From Branchiostoma floridae (Eukaryota; Chordata; Leptocardii; Amphioxiformes; Branchiostomatidae), in the NCBI RefSeq assembly GCF_000003815.2, contig NC_049990.1, forward strand, positions 15,253,053-15,317,052: a stretch of DNA of 64,000 nucleotides, given 5' to 3'. Below the pieces are notes generated by a model. It saw only the letters and a program-made list of their open reading frames with translations, did no database searches and had not been told where the DNA came from. Position numbers and translations under genes: made by a program. Shown in pieces: positions 22,743-31,995 of this stretch (position 1 is its first letter; each line of letters begins with the position of its first letter).

Positions 22743-24520
22743 GAGTCATTTTAGAAATAATCGACCCTTACTACATCCTTTACGTCGTGTTTGGTAATTG
22801 TACAAGGCTGTGAAACTCTCACTAAGGCCACAGCAAGTAAATTGTATGGGTGACATCCTCTTCAGACAGGGCGAAGAAACAAGATGGGTACGAAAAGACA
22901 AGATGTCCACATTTTCGAAATAGACACCATAAACGTTATAAACTTTGACTTTGACTTTGACTTTATTCAGATCCACTTTTAGCTAATAGGAAAAAAGAAA
23001 TAATGGGACAAAACATGGTATCGTGACCAACAAGGCATTCATTCTTTATTCAAAACGTGCAGTGGGGTGGTAAAAGTGACACTAGTGTGGTATTCTGGTA
23101 TCACTGACAAAGTTGGTAACTACACTCATGGCTTCCTTATTGGTGCCACTTTTATAACTATCAAACTGGTTTCACATCTACAACTAAATTCATTGCTAAT
23201 CTCGCTAGTGTCACAAATACAATCATTAGGCTACAACACAGCATATTTGCTCATTTTGGTAATTTTTCGTGATGTTGACCATCTCCAAAGAAGAAAAATA
23301 TCTTTTTCGTTTTTTCTGAAATCTGGCGAAAATTAATGAGCGGGATGTCATCCATAAAGTTTACTTGCTGTGGGCTAAGTCACAATAACTGCATACACTA
23401 CAGGAGGCTGAATCTTTCAAGAGGCATTCCACTCCAGAAATAAGTGTTATCTTCTGATAGATGATATTTTTGGGGGATACGAATGCACCCAAATTTTCAC
23501 GAAATTATCTCATCTGTCTTTTCGACCATAATCCTTTTCTAAATCCAAGTACCGCCATAGAGACCTACTTATAATGTACTGCGCCGCATGTTTTTGCTTG
23601 CATAGCCTAGTTCCGTCACTTTCTCAGAAATGGTAGTCTGAGTAAGCTTTACAAAGCAGTCAAGTCAACACATTTACTATAGAGAGATAAAACGAAAGTT
23701 AACTTTTGACTATCTCATCTCGGGATGCAGATATTTTGATATTTTAGCATTAGGACATTGCGTGTAGGTCAACGTAAAATGGCGACACGTACACCAAAAG
23801 GTCTCATCGATGAGTTTTTTCTTCCCATAGACTTCTATGTTGTACGTGTTTAACATAATGACGCTACGGTAAATTTGAGCATAATATTCATTCTATGTTG
23901 AGCCCTATATCGTGAGGAAAACATTGCCAGCGATACGTTCTTTGTTTACAGCAGTTACAATCTACAATTAATCAATTCCCTCAAGAGGTACTTTTCGCTG
24001 TTAGTGTACAACCGCACCACTTAGAACCTAGGACTATGTACTTCTGACATAGCGCGGCTGCGAAACTTAACCTGCTGACAAACAAAAAACTTTCACCAAT
24101 CTAAATTTTGAGATCAGTTCGGCTGGCTAAACGGGAATTTCTCGTCGCTAAAAACACGCGTCCATGCAGCCGTTAATTTTTTCTAGCTCGGATCTCTTTT
24201 AGGCTCACTCGGAGTAATGCACCAATGACATTGCCAATGAGACCAAAACTACTTGTATGACGGATGCTTGCAATTACTAGTACTAGCGGCACGGTCGCTA
24301 AGTTAACGACATCAAAGTCAAGTGACTATCAGATATTTGGAATGGTACACAGAAAGTTTAAAGACTAGCAACCCTTAGGATACCGAGATTTTGAATGAGT
24401 CACACAAAGAATGACGCACAAATAATAATTGAAACTCGTTGGCTTGCAAACTGATATCGTTTGCGCATACGCACACTTAGTCTACTGAAGACGTAACGTT
24501 AATCCTAAACATTCTAGATT
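22743..24520. other. Intergenic stretch
   Basis: No recognised gene. A GACTTT hexamer run is at about 22946-22970. An ATG in good context at 23778 opens only a 24-codon frame. Otherwise featureless to my reading. Confidence 0.4.
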
Positions 24521-24524
24521 CTGT

Positions 24525-24976
24525 ACAAACAACTACAACAGGGATGCTAGTGCTACCAAAATAAAAACAGATTTGCAGTGGATGTCACTTGAAGACAAGG
24601 AAAATCTAAAATTTGCATGATGTACAAAATGACCAATAAACTGGTGGACGAACCAACTGATAAGTATCTAATACTAGCTCAAAAAAGAACAAGAAACAGT
24701 CATGCCTTCAAATACCAGAGTTTAAATACCTAGGATTGATGTTTTCAAAAATGTGTACTTTCCCAGAACTATCGTAGAGTGGAATTTGTTATCACCAATT
24801 ACAGCAGGGGTATCTTATCTGGGTAGTTTTGAAGAACGCTTGCAGATAGATATACAAAAGTTAGGTGTGACGGATCGTTCGGTGTAATGTAACCAGCTGC
24901 TGCCGCGCCGCGTGCCTGCGAAGCTGGTGTGTTACGCCGAACGGCGGTTATACCGGCTATATAGATACAGATACAA
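24525..24976 (+). mobile_element. 5'-truncated non-LTR retrotransposon, 3' end (CR1/L2-like)
   Basis: Three-frame reading recovers the conserved C-terminus of a CR1/L2-type reverse transcriptase. It includes LQWMSLEDKENLK, then MMYKMTNKLVDEP in another frame, then YFPRTIVEWNLLSP and SFEERLQ ending at the TAA near 24886. A GC-rich 3' tail and a short GATACA repeat follow (24955-24976). Frameshifts and stops make it inactive. It lies between the lysine-rich gene and MSL2. Confidence 0.7.
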
Positions 24977-25016
24977 AAATATCATAGTATTGTGATTTAT
25001 ACCAGTACCAACCGGT

Positions 25017-25168
25017 ACATGTTTCTCCTTGTCGGACACATCTTCCCCCATCAGTGCACAATTTGAAGGGTCCTCGGGGGAATTCAAGAACTCGTCCACT
25101 ACAATATTCGCCCTGCGTTTAGGCTTCAACTCATGGTTAATTTCACAAATCAAACTTGATTCAAGCAT
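25017..25168 (-). CDS. Possible coding exon, unknown gene
   Basis: An open minus-strand segment starting at ATG 25168 encodes a charged stretch (ELKPKRRANIVVDEFLNSPE, then GEDVSDKEKHVP). It looks more like real coding sequence than its surroundings. It could splice in phase 1 from a GGTACTG or GGTATAA donor near 24995-25010 to the acceptor at 22727 before the lysine-rich frame, but the donors are weak. It may instead belong to an unrelated gene or be chance. Confidence 0.25.
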
Positions 25169-25582
25169 AACTATTTATTCTCCGAGGAATTACAATACCC
25201 ACTTCTAGGGTGGAATGCCCCTTTAAGCCCAGATTAGGGTTTTGTAACGGTGAAGCATTACTTTCATGGCAAAATCTTTACTTATACTTAAGGCATGATT
25301 TAAGAATGGAGTTAACGTTATCATATAGTCTCAATTCGTCGTGTCATAGACTACATCTAACGTTAGGTATTTTGTAGACTCTATCTGTATAAACACCAGT
25401 TAAAATAGACATATGTCTCGAGCAATACGTTGAACATAAGGGCCCTAGTCACAACAATCCCTTCTCGAACTTATAACTACTACCTTAATGTCTCTTCCCT
25501 TAGCGCAAACGTGTCAAAAACCGTATAATTTGTCCAAAATCATTAAAAAAACCTACCAGAAATTATCGATCGTCTGTTTACG

Positions 25583-25647
25583 ATGAGGAAAATCATCATC
25601 CACAGAAAGAACTGGGCAGCTTCTATCATAAGCTGGCGCTCCATGAC
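25583..25647 (-). CDS. Possible first exon encoding a hydrophobic N-terminus
   Basis: On the minus strand an ATG at about 25643 opens MERQLMIEAAQFFLWMMIFL, a signal-anchor-like hydrophobic stretch. It is followed at once by a possible donor (ATC, then GTAAAC). No partner exon could be proven. It would be divergent from MSL2 and might be the first exon of a minus-strand gene in this region. Weakly supported. Confidence 0.2.
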
Positions 25648-25899
25648 TGAGACAGTTGTCGACACTACCATGCAGTCTCTGGAAGTGTTTAGAACTGTTT
25701 CTGTTTACACTGTGACTTGTTTATACAGCAACGGCGCAGAACAACCGCCTTTGTTGCAAGTATTCCAGAACAGAAATCACCACCTAAAAAGATACCGAGG
25801 TTCTAGAACATTGAAGTAACGTTATATACATGTACGTTATATTCATGATAACGTTATCATAGCTCATGCGGAAAAAAACTAAATTATATTGTAGTACCA

Positions 25900-26092
25900 T
25901 ATCCGGCTACTCTTTCAGAAAGCTAAAAAAGTTAAACTTTCTCGTTGGTGGTTTTCCGTCCAGCGAATTACATATCGCTTTTACGTGGAGAATCAGGAGT
26001 AGAAACTTTGACCTCTAGGGTACAGAGTTCACCTAGGGTCACCGGTATTTTCAGCTACGCTTCACTTCCGGAAAACGATGCTGGCAGGTAAT
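25900..26092 (+). promoter_or_regulatory. Candidate MSL2 promoter and 5' UTR exon
   Basis: An ETS-type palindrome, ACTTCCGGAAA, lies at 26066-26076, typical of TATA-less metazoan promoters. The GATGCTGGCAG that follows ends at a possible donor, GTAATG (26088). MSL2 coding exon 1 begins 1.3 kb downstream and is preceded by TTGCTAGGAAACTGAGTGCAG, so a spliced 5' UTR is plausible but unproven. Confidence 0.35.
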
Positions 26093-26505
26093 GTTTTAGC
26101 TGAAATTTGCTTCTGTCGTTACGATCTACTTTGCTTTCAAACCCATGCATCGACTAAGAGTTGTTTAAAAGTACAAACTGCCTTGTAAAGGGTGATTTTA
26201 GGGTTCCCTTTTCGGAAAACGGTGGAAAAGTCTTGCTTTTGGAGGGTGGGGGGCGGTGCTTTTGTTGTTGTACGCAGGTAACGTTATAACGTTACTGTGG
26301 TATAATGCTTTGGCTAGGTGAGTTCACCATTCCCAGATTTTTTTTACAATTGTAACAGGTTAGAATTATAGCCTTGATCGATTAGAAAGCTAGAAATGTT
26401 GTGTTCATTGTATACATTTTAGGATCCGTCGTTTGAATTTTAGTAATTTTATGGGCAACGCCCCAAACCATGATTCTGAACGTAACCTTTCCTAATATAT
26501 ACACA

Positions 26506-26755
26506 ATGGGGTCGTGTGGCTTACTTTGTATTTGTGTGGTGCTGATACTGTGCCCAGATGCCAGAGATCCTGGGTTCAAATCCTGTCATGTGGTACCAAT
26601 TGTTTTGCTCTTGGGAATAAGAAACTTAACATGACTTTCCTCACTTCACCTAGGTGTATAAAAATGGGTACCTTCAGTTAGGGAGTTAAAAGGTGGTGGG
26701 AGAAGAGAAATGGGCTCCAACTTAGTCCAATAAGCCCTCTCACAACGACATACCG
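26506..26755 (+). mobile_element. tRNA-derived SINE
   Basis: The head carries a B-box-like GGGTTCAAATCCTG, and the body TCACTTCACCTAGGTGTA, AAAATGGGTACC and AAGGTGGTGGGAG. A matching tail (ACAACCCACTACCCC) appears about 200 bp later at 26975-26995, so the copy may be split by an insertion. It is the same family as 40040-40300 and 62500-62805. Confidence 0.6.
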
Positions 26756-27016
26756 TAGATCAGAACACATGTGCGGCGACAGGAATTCTTAAGTATATGT
26801 GTCAAAGAAAAATGAAAACAAAACCTGTTTGGACATTAACAAATCAAAACAATTTGGTAGAGACTTTTTTGTTTTGTTTTGTTTAATGGACTTTACCTTT
26901 GACATATCCTGTTGCCTCACATGCATGCTGATCTATGCGAGAGGACTAAGATACAGTTTCCTAGATATACTTGGATGACAACCCACTACCCCAAAGGTGT
27001 CAATAAAATAGGCTAT

Positions 27017-27318
27017 GCAGGGCTCAAAATACTTTTTTCTGCATTGGACCTGCACCAGACAAATGTCACCTGCACCTCTTAAAATTTAGGAAGCATGCAT
27101 CATACTAAAAACTATTCAGAAACCATTGCTATTAATACTTTTATACTTCGTAGGTGGTACCTGGTGTCAATGAAGCTAGTAAAAATCCACATACACCTAC
27201 ATCCTATTACATGTATGTATACTAAAAAGCCAGTACGTAGACCGGCACAAATACCCGCAGAGCTCCAATTTTACCTGCACCAACCTGCATATGCAGGTGA
27301 TATTTCGAACCCTGCTAT
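27017..27318. mobile_element. hAT-like MITE with CAGGGCTC ends
   Basis: The left end CAGGGCTCAAAATACTTTTT and the right end TGATATTTCGAACCCTG form an inverted pair typical of hAT elements. A fragment with the same left end lies at about 2145-2195. A clear 8-bp target duplication is not visible. It ends about 95 bp before the MSL2 start codon. Confidence 0.5.
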
Positions 27319-27412
27319 GGGACTACCATTACCTTTACCTCTAACAATACCTTTTGCCTTCCCAATACAGGGTAGCTCTATATAGCATTTTTGCTAGGAA
27401 ACTGAGTGCAGG

Positions 27413-30400
27413 ATGACCATGGCTCTGACTGGTACGTATACAGACCCCACGTCTCTGTACGTGTCCGTGTGCCGGTATGTACTGTCGGACAACGGGCTGG
27501 AAGACCTGTACCGCATGCTGCCGTACCTCAAACAGGTTTGTTTGTTAGCTTGTAAAATGTAAATTGTGTATTATAACCTATTTTAAAAAAGCCACCTCAA
27601 GGTGTAATGCAAACTTAAAATGATTGGGAGACATCACGCTATCATTCTATGATAGTGGACTAATTATGTACAGGGTGGGCTGCAAAACCACATTTCTAGG
27701 CCTCTTCTGAGAATCTCCTTCTGGACTACAACAGGTCTATCAAGCTGCATATATCTTGATGCATGCAGATGTAGATGTTCAGTTCAGTTCATCCTCGGAG
27801 AGGTGACACCATCGTCTCCACATGTTCCTATCAAGCATGTAGATGTAGATGCTAGTATCCTGACAGATTTATTTTTGGTCCACTGAACACTGTTCAAGAT
27901 GGACAGATCTCCAAGCAGAGGTTGATGGGAAAAATTGTGAACTTTTTCTTGTATGTATGTTGTCTTTTTCTGTCAGCTGAACCCACCAATCTCTACTCCC
28001 AAATGGGGTACGGGTAGCTCTTTGAGAAATGGCCATGGGGTACAGACACTACAGGGTCGGGTTAGCTGACAGAAAAAGATGGCATATAAGGGATGGACCC
28101 CTACTCATTTTTGATATGTGTGGTGTGTTCTTTTGGTTCAATGTTCTCACTGTGTCTCTTCTCAAAACATATGACCTCCATAAAATTTTATTTAAGATCC
28201 TATCCAAGGCTGTATATTGTATCTGTATACCCAAACATTGAGTGTTGTTTCCTTACAGGCTCTGTCCTGCTGTGTATGTGAGAATCTCCTGCAGGACCCC
28301 TATGGACCCCACGGCTCCCCCTGTCATCACTATGTCTGCAGGTGGGTTCATGAGGATATTATCTTTACATGATGGTGTTCCAGACCTGTTATCTGTTGTA
28401 CAAGTAAGATAATGTAATGGTAATATGTAAGAACTTCAGAGAGAGAGGGGAGATGAGAGAGAGAGGAAGAGGAAGGGGGAGGGAGAGTGACGAAGTTGAG
28501 AGGGGGAGAGGGAGAGAGAGAAAGAGAGAGGGAGGGAGAAAGAACTAAGGAGAGAAAGACAAGGAAGAGGGGGAGAGAGAGAGAGAGAGAGAAAGAAGAA
28601 GAGAGAAATGGAAATGATTTAAGGTTGGCAAAAAAAAAAGTAAATAAAATGGTACAGGACCAACCAAATACTCTGTTCTCTCACCTTGGTGTTACATTTT
28701 TGGGGCATGGTTGAATTGTACTGTATTATCTTATTACCTTTGCCAAGAAGGTCATGTTTTTGGTAGCATTCATATTATGTGTATGTGTCATGTTAATGAA
28801 CAGCATAACTTAAGATGGCCTAGATGTGTGATTGAACTGATATTTGGTGTGTGATTAGGTCTTCATTAAACATAGAAGTGATATTATAAAAGCGTTTGGT
28901 CCCCACACAGCTTCTAATGGTACTGCAGTGGAACTTCGATTTTCATGTCTTATTTACTCTAACAGGAACTGCCTGGGAGGGAGGAAGGTGTTGCGGCCCC
29001 CCTGTGGTTGGTGTGCCGAGTACCGTGACTTCGTGCCCTGCAGACAACAGCACATCCTCCTCAACTGTTACAAGAAGCTGTGCGAATACGTGGCCTGCAC
29101 TAACAGTGGGCGGTCTCTCCTCAGGTGAGATTAACAGTGTGCTGTTCTTTCTTAATCTCTTTGAACGAGGCCCTAGTAGTATCAAGATGAGGTGGCTATC
29201 ATTGTACATTGGTTAAGGAGGTTGTTATGGTGTATATACAGTGCCAGTATTTTGCCAAGGTGGTGTGATATGGTGTAACACATGATTGTACAGTGCCAGT
29301 ATTTTGCTCATATTTTGCTCTTGGGCAGAATGCTTGAGAATAGTCGACATTTATGGGTTGTCCCTGTGGCTCAATTGGTAGCAGCCTCACTTGTTCTATT
29401 AGTTGGTAACTGGGGGACTCCAGTTGAAGTCCCAGGTTTAGGGCATCTCAGTATGAGGTGCACCAGCTTTTGATAGGGACACAAAATGTGGGTCTCAAGG
29501 AGGTGCCTTGTGCATGTTAAATGGGAAGGGTTAGCAACCCCTCCCTTTAAAAACATACCCTGCTACAAACACAGCAAGAAAACTTGCTGACCTATGTGCC
29601 ACTAGGCACCACAAGATGACTACCATGGGAGAAACACTACTTGTAAGTTGTTACACTATTAAGTATTAGGTAGTGCTGCATATACGTGAAACATAAAATT
29701 CTATGAATCACAGGTACATATAACATTATTATTCTAAAAAACAAATGTCTTCTACCATCCCACCCACCCCAACTCCACAGTGCTAACGGAGCATCAAGCA
29801 GCGTCCTGACGTCCCTCCAGGAAGGTCTGATGTTACCGTGTGACTCCCCTCTCCCTGACAGGGAGGTGACTCTACTGACAGGCAGAGGGCCCACTTCAGC
29901 TCCTCCTGTACACACTACACAAAGATCAGTCAGAGGTGAGATATGCTGAGATAAGTTCCCAAAAATCCTGAATTGACAGGATAGATTTCTTGTTTATTTA
30001 TAACAGAAAATTGTCAAGTAATTTGTAGTTGGTCAGTGATTATGCAAGGGTCTTTCAAAAAGTAATGCATTTTATAAATGAACTCAGTCACTCATGAAAA
30101 TCTGAACAAATTGATATAACGCTACTTCACCTTTATCCGCGGGGTAACCTATATCCGTTGTTTTTAAAAACATGTTTTTAGGGATATCAAGTCGACAGAC
30201 TGTGGCAACAAATTGCAATACACAATTGTATTTTTTAAATATTGCAGTTTAAAACCACCGTCGTTGTACTTGAAAACAACGGATATAGGTTACCAAACAG
30301 ATAAAGGTAATCTAGCGTTACATATCAATCTCAAGAAGATATATCCTTTACCTTTCTGCCAAATTTCTTCTCATTTGATGAAAAAATAAAAGCAACATTG

Positions 30401-31262
30401 TATTCTGAGGCTGATAGGCTGATATTGCTTTATGTAATAGCTACTAGTACCTTCCTCCTAACATCACAGAACCCACATGTTATAGAAAAAGTGGGATACT
30501 TCGTCTCTCACTGTCTCAGGAAAAGAAGTCAAACCCGACAAGTTACCTACCTACCTTGACCTCCAGGTCTTTGGGGGGACAAGGTAGTCATGAAAATGGA
30601 GAGTTAGAGTAAGCTTTTAGACTAGAGTTAACAAATTCTATACTGATCTACACTATTTGTTTGTTTGTCCTTTTTATATTTGACAAATTTTTTTTAGACT
30701 TTTCACTACATCTAACTATTCTAAGCAATATTTTTCCTGTATCTTTGTCATACCACCAACATGCCAAACTGATCTTTTTGTCCGTTCAGGGCGCGGTTCC
30801 CATCGCGTACACAGGCGCTGGAGAAGAGGCGGGCGGGGACGGGGCAGTCGCGGCGGGCTCGGGCGCGGCGGCTTTCACCATCAGCGCCGGTCAATCATCT
30901 CCATCAAGCCCCACGGGAACCGTTGGCGACAACGCGGGGTCGCAAGCCGCGGTACCCGCCACCAGGTCATCAGTCGCGAGATCCGTAACCTAGCGGGGTG
31001 GGGCAGCTTCCACCAATTAGAACTCGACGACAAACAAGAAGAGACTGAGGTTGAAGACAACGTATCTGTCGCATCGAACCCTCCACCCGAGAAACGCTCG
31101 TGCAGATGTGGCACGTTCTGCGAACCGAGCGAGTTAACGTGCCACAGACAGCGCTGTCCGTGCTACTCGAACCAGCTGTCATGCGCCGGCTGTCGTTGTC
31201 GTGGCTGTAAAAATCCATACAAGGATGACAGCGTGAGGAAAGAGGAAAAAGGGGCAGAGTAG
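27413..31262 (+). CDS. MSL2: E3 ubiquitin ligase MSL2 (male-specific lethal 2 homologue)
   Basis: RING-type subunit of the MSL histone H4K16 acetyltransferase complex; in vertebrates it ubiquitinates histone H2B and p53. Five coding exons: 27413-27535, 28259-28341, 28966-29124, 29781-29935 and 30790-31262. All have GT/AG borders and the phases close, giving 330 residues. The RING finger spans exons 2-3: CCVC, then CHHYVC, then a CGWC pair, followed by LLNCYKKLCEY as in vertebrates. The last exon opens with an Arg/Gly-rich tract and then carries the MSL2-type CXC zinc domain (SCRCGTFC, then RQRCPCYSN, CAGCRCRGCKNPY). It is much shorter than human MSL2 (577 aa), because the long Ser/Thr-rich middle is reduced to exon 4. 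The first ATG is assumed; a second Met follows two codons later. Convergent with PPP2R3. Confidence 0.92.
28440..28612. repeat. GA-rich microsatellite
   Basis: About 170 bp of imperfect AGAG/GGGAGA sequence in MSL2 intron 2. It creates a spurious Arg/Glu-rich open frame on the plus strand. Confidence 0.85.
29352..29620 (+). mobile_element. tRNA-derived SINE, second family
   Basis: The head has an A-box-like TGGCTCAATTGGTAGCAGC and a B-box-like CAGTTGAAGTCCCAGG about 55 bp later, the spacing of a tRNA gene. It has no foldable full cloverleaf and a non-tRNA body follows. It lies in MSL2 intron 3. Confidence 0.55.
30118..30318. mobile_element. MITE, TAACGCTAGTTCACC family, copy 1
   Basis: The left terminus TTCACCTTTATCCGCGGGGT and the right terminus ending GATAAAGGTAATCTAGCGTTA are inverted repeats of about 40 bp, including AACAACGGATATAGGTTACC on the right arm. 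It lies in MSL2 intron 4. Other copies are at 35675-35886 and 52131-52333. Confidence 0.7.
30460..30665. repeat. Dispersed repeat, related to 44995-45170
   Basis: Shares TGTCTCAGGAAAAGAAGT, AGTAAGCTTTTAG-like text and ATCTACACTATTTG with the segment in PPP2R3 intron 4, in the same order and spacing. The class is unknown and it has no coding capacity. Confidence 0.5.
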
Positions 31263-31699
31263 AGTGACTGATCATGTTCTAAAGTGAACATAGAAGCTCC
31301 TTGAATTGGCTTATAGGAATTTAATTCTTGACATGGATCAAACTCACACGAACAATGAAGTAATGGGAAGTGGACAGGATTTTAGTCTGCTAAGGAAATT
31401 TTCATGGTTGTAGGATTTGAGTGTTGTTCCAACATAGAAGAAACATTCACCATGAATTTTCCCTACAACCTTCATCATATGTCTGATTCACCGTGCTGAC
31501 TTTTTGGAAACTGGGAGCATGATGACATCAGGAGTGAATCAAAGGTAGCAAAAAGACAGAATCTACCACCATCACAGCATCTTGGATTCGAGGCTTTAAA
31601 AATCTTTTATGGTCAAGTCTTATTGGATAGAAAATAGTTTCATCAGGTTGGTAGAATATAGGTTGAAGGAGAATTCTTATTACAAAACCAGACAGTAGG
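31263..31699. other. MSL2 3' UTR/intergenic
   Basis: No recognisable gene follows the MSL2 stop. A candidate AATAAA polyadenylation hexamer occurs at 32298. Sequence near 32545-32640 repeats part of MSL2 intron 4 (29955-30035). Confidence 0.4.
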
Positions 31700-31995
31700 T
31701 ACTTAGTAATACATTCCTTACGTTTCGATGTCTCTCAGACATCTTCGTTAGAGCTTCTAACTGGAGTTTCTGCTTCTCACCGCTATATGTAGCCAATGTA
31801 GGTGGCGCTCTGGATAAGATCAATCCCAGTGATGAACTGGGACGAGGGAGGATACAAGCTAAGCCACGTTTGAGACTGTTTTCTCACTGCAAAATTGCCA
31901 CCTACATCGGCTACATGTAGCAGTGAGAAGCAGAACTCCAGTTAGAAGCTCTGACGAAGGTGTCTGACAGACATCAAAACGTAAGCAATGTAGGT
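31700..31995. mobile_element. Foldback element with hammerhead-like cores
   Basis: Two arms of about 100 bp are reverse complements (31700-31810 and 31897-31995), separated by about 90 bp. Each arm contains a core resembling a hammerhead ribozyme. On the plus strand at 31951 it is CTGACGA, a small hairpin TGTCTGACAGACA, then AAAAC. On the minus strand at 31751-31722 it is CTAACGA, GATGTCTGAGAGACATC, then GAAAC. Each copy has one core base altered. A single arm recurs at 36300-36440. Confidence 0.6.

Noticed and set aside
20444-22754. Long plus-strand open frames (397, 321 and 495 codons) across the lysine-rich region
   Set aside because: They are mirror frames of a 42-bp repeat whose period is a multiple of three. 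The products (LLWSACRGSLRWGP-type) are implausible, and the minus-strand frame has the better composition and splice context.
25583-25819. Plus-strand 78-aa ORF near the MSL2 promoter
   Set aside because: No family resemblance. The opposite strand has a more plausible hydrophobic N-terminus, and even that is uncertain.
28487-28714. Arg/Glu-rich ORF
   Set aside because: Product of a GA microsatellite.
29352-29425. Possible tRNA gene
   Set aside because: A- and B-box-like motifs are present, but the acceptor stem and full cloverleaf do not form. It is better explained as a SINE head.
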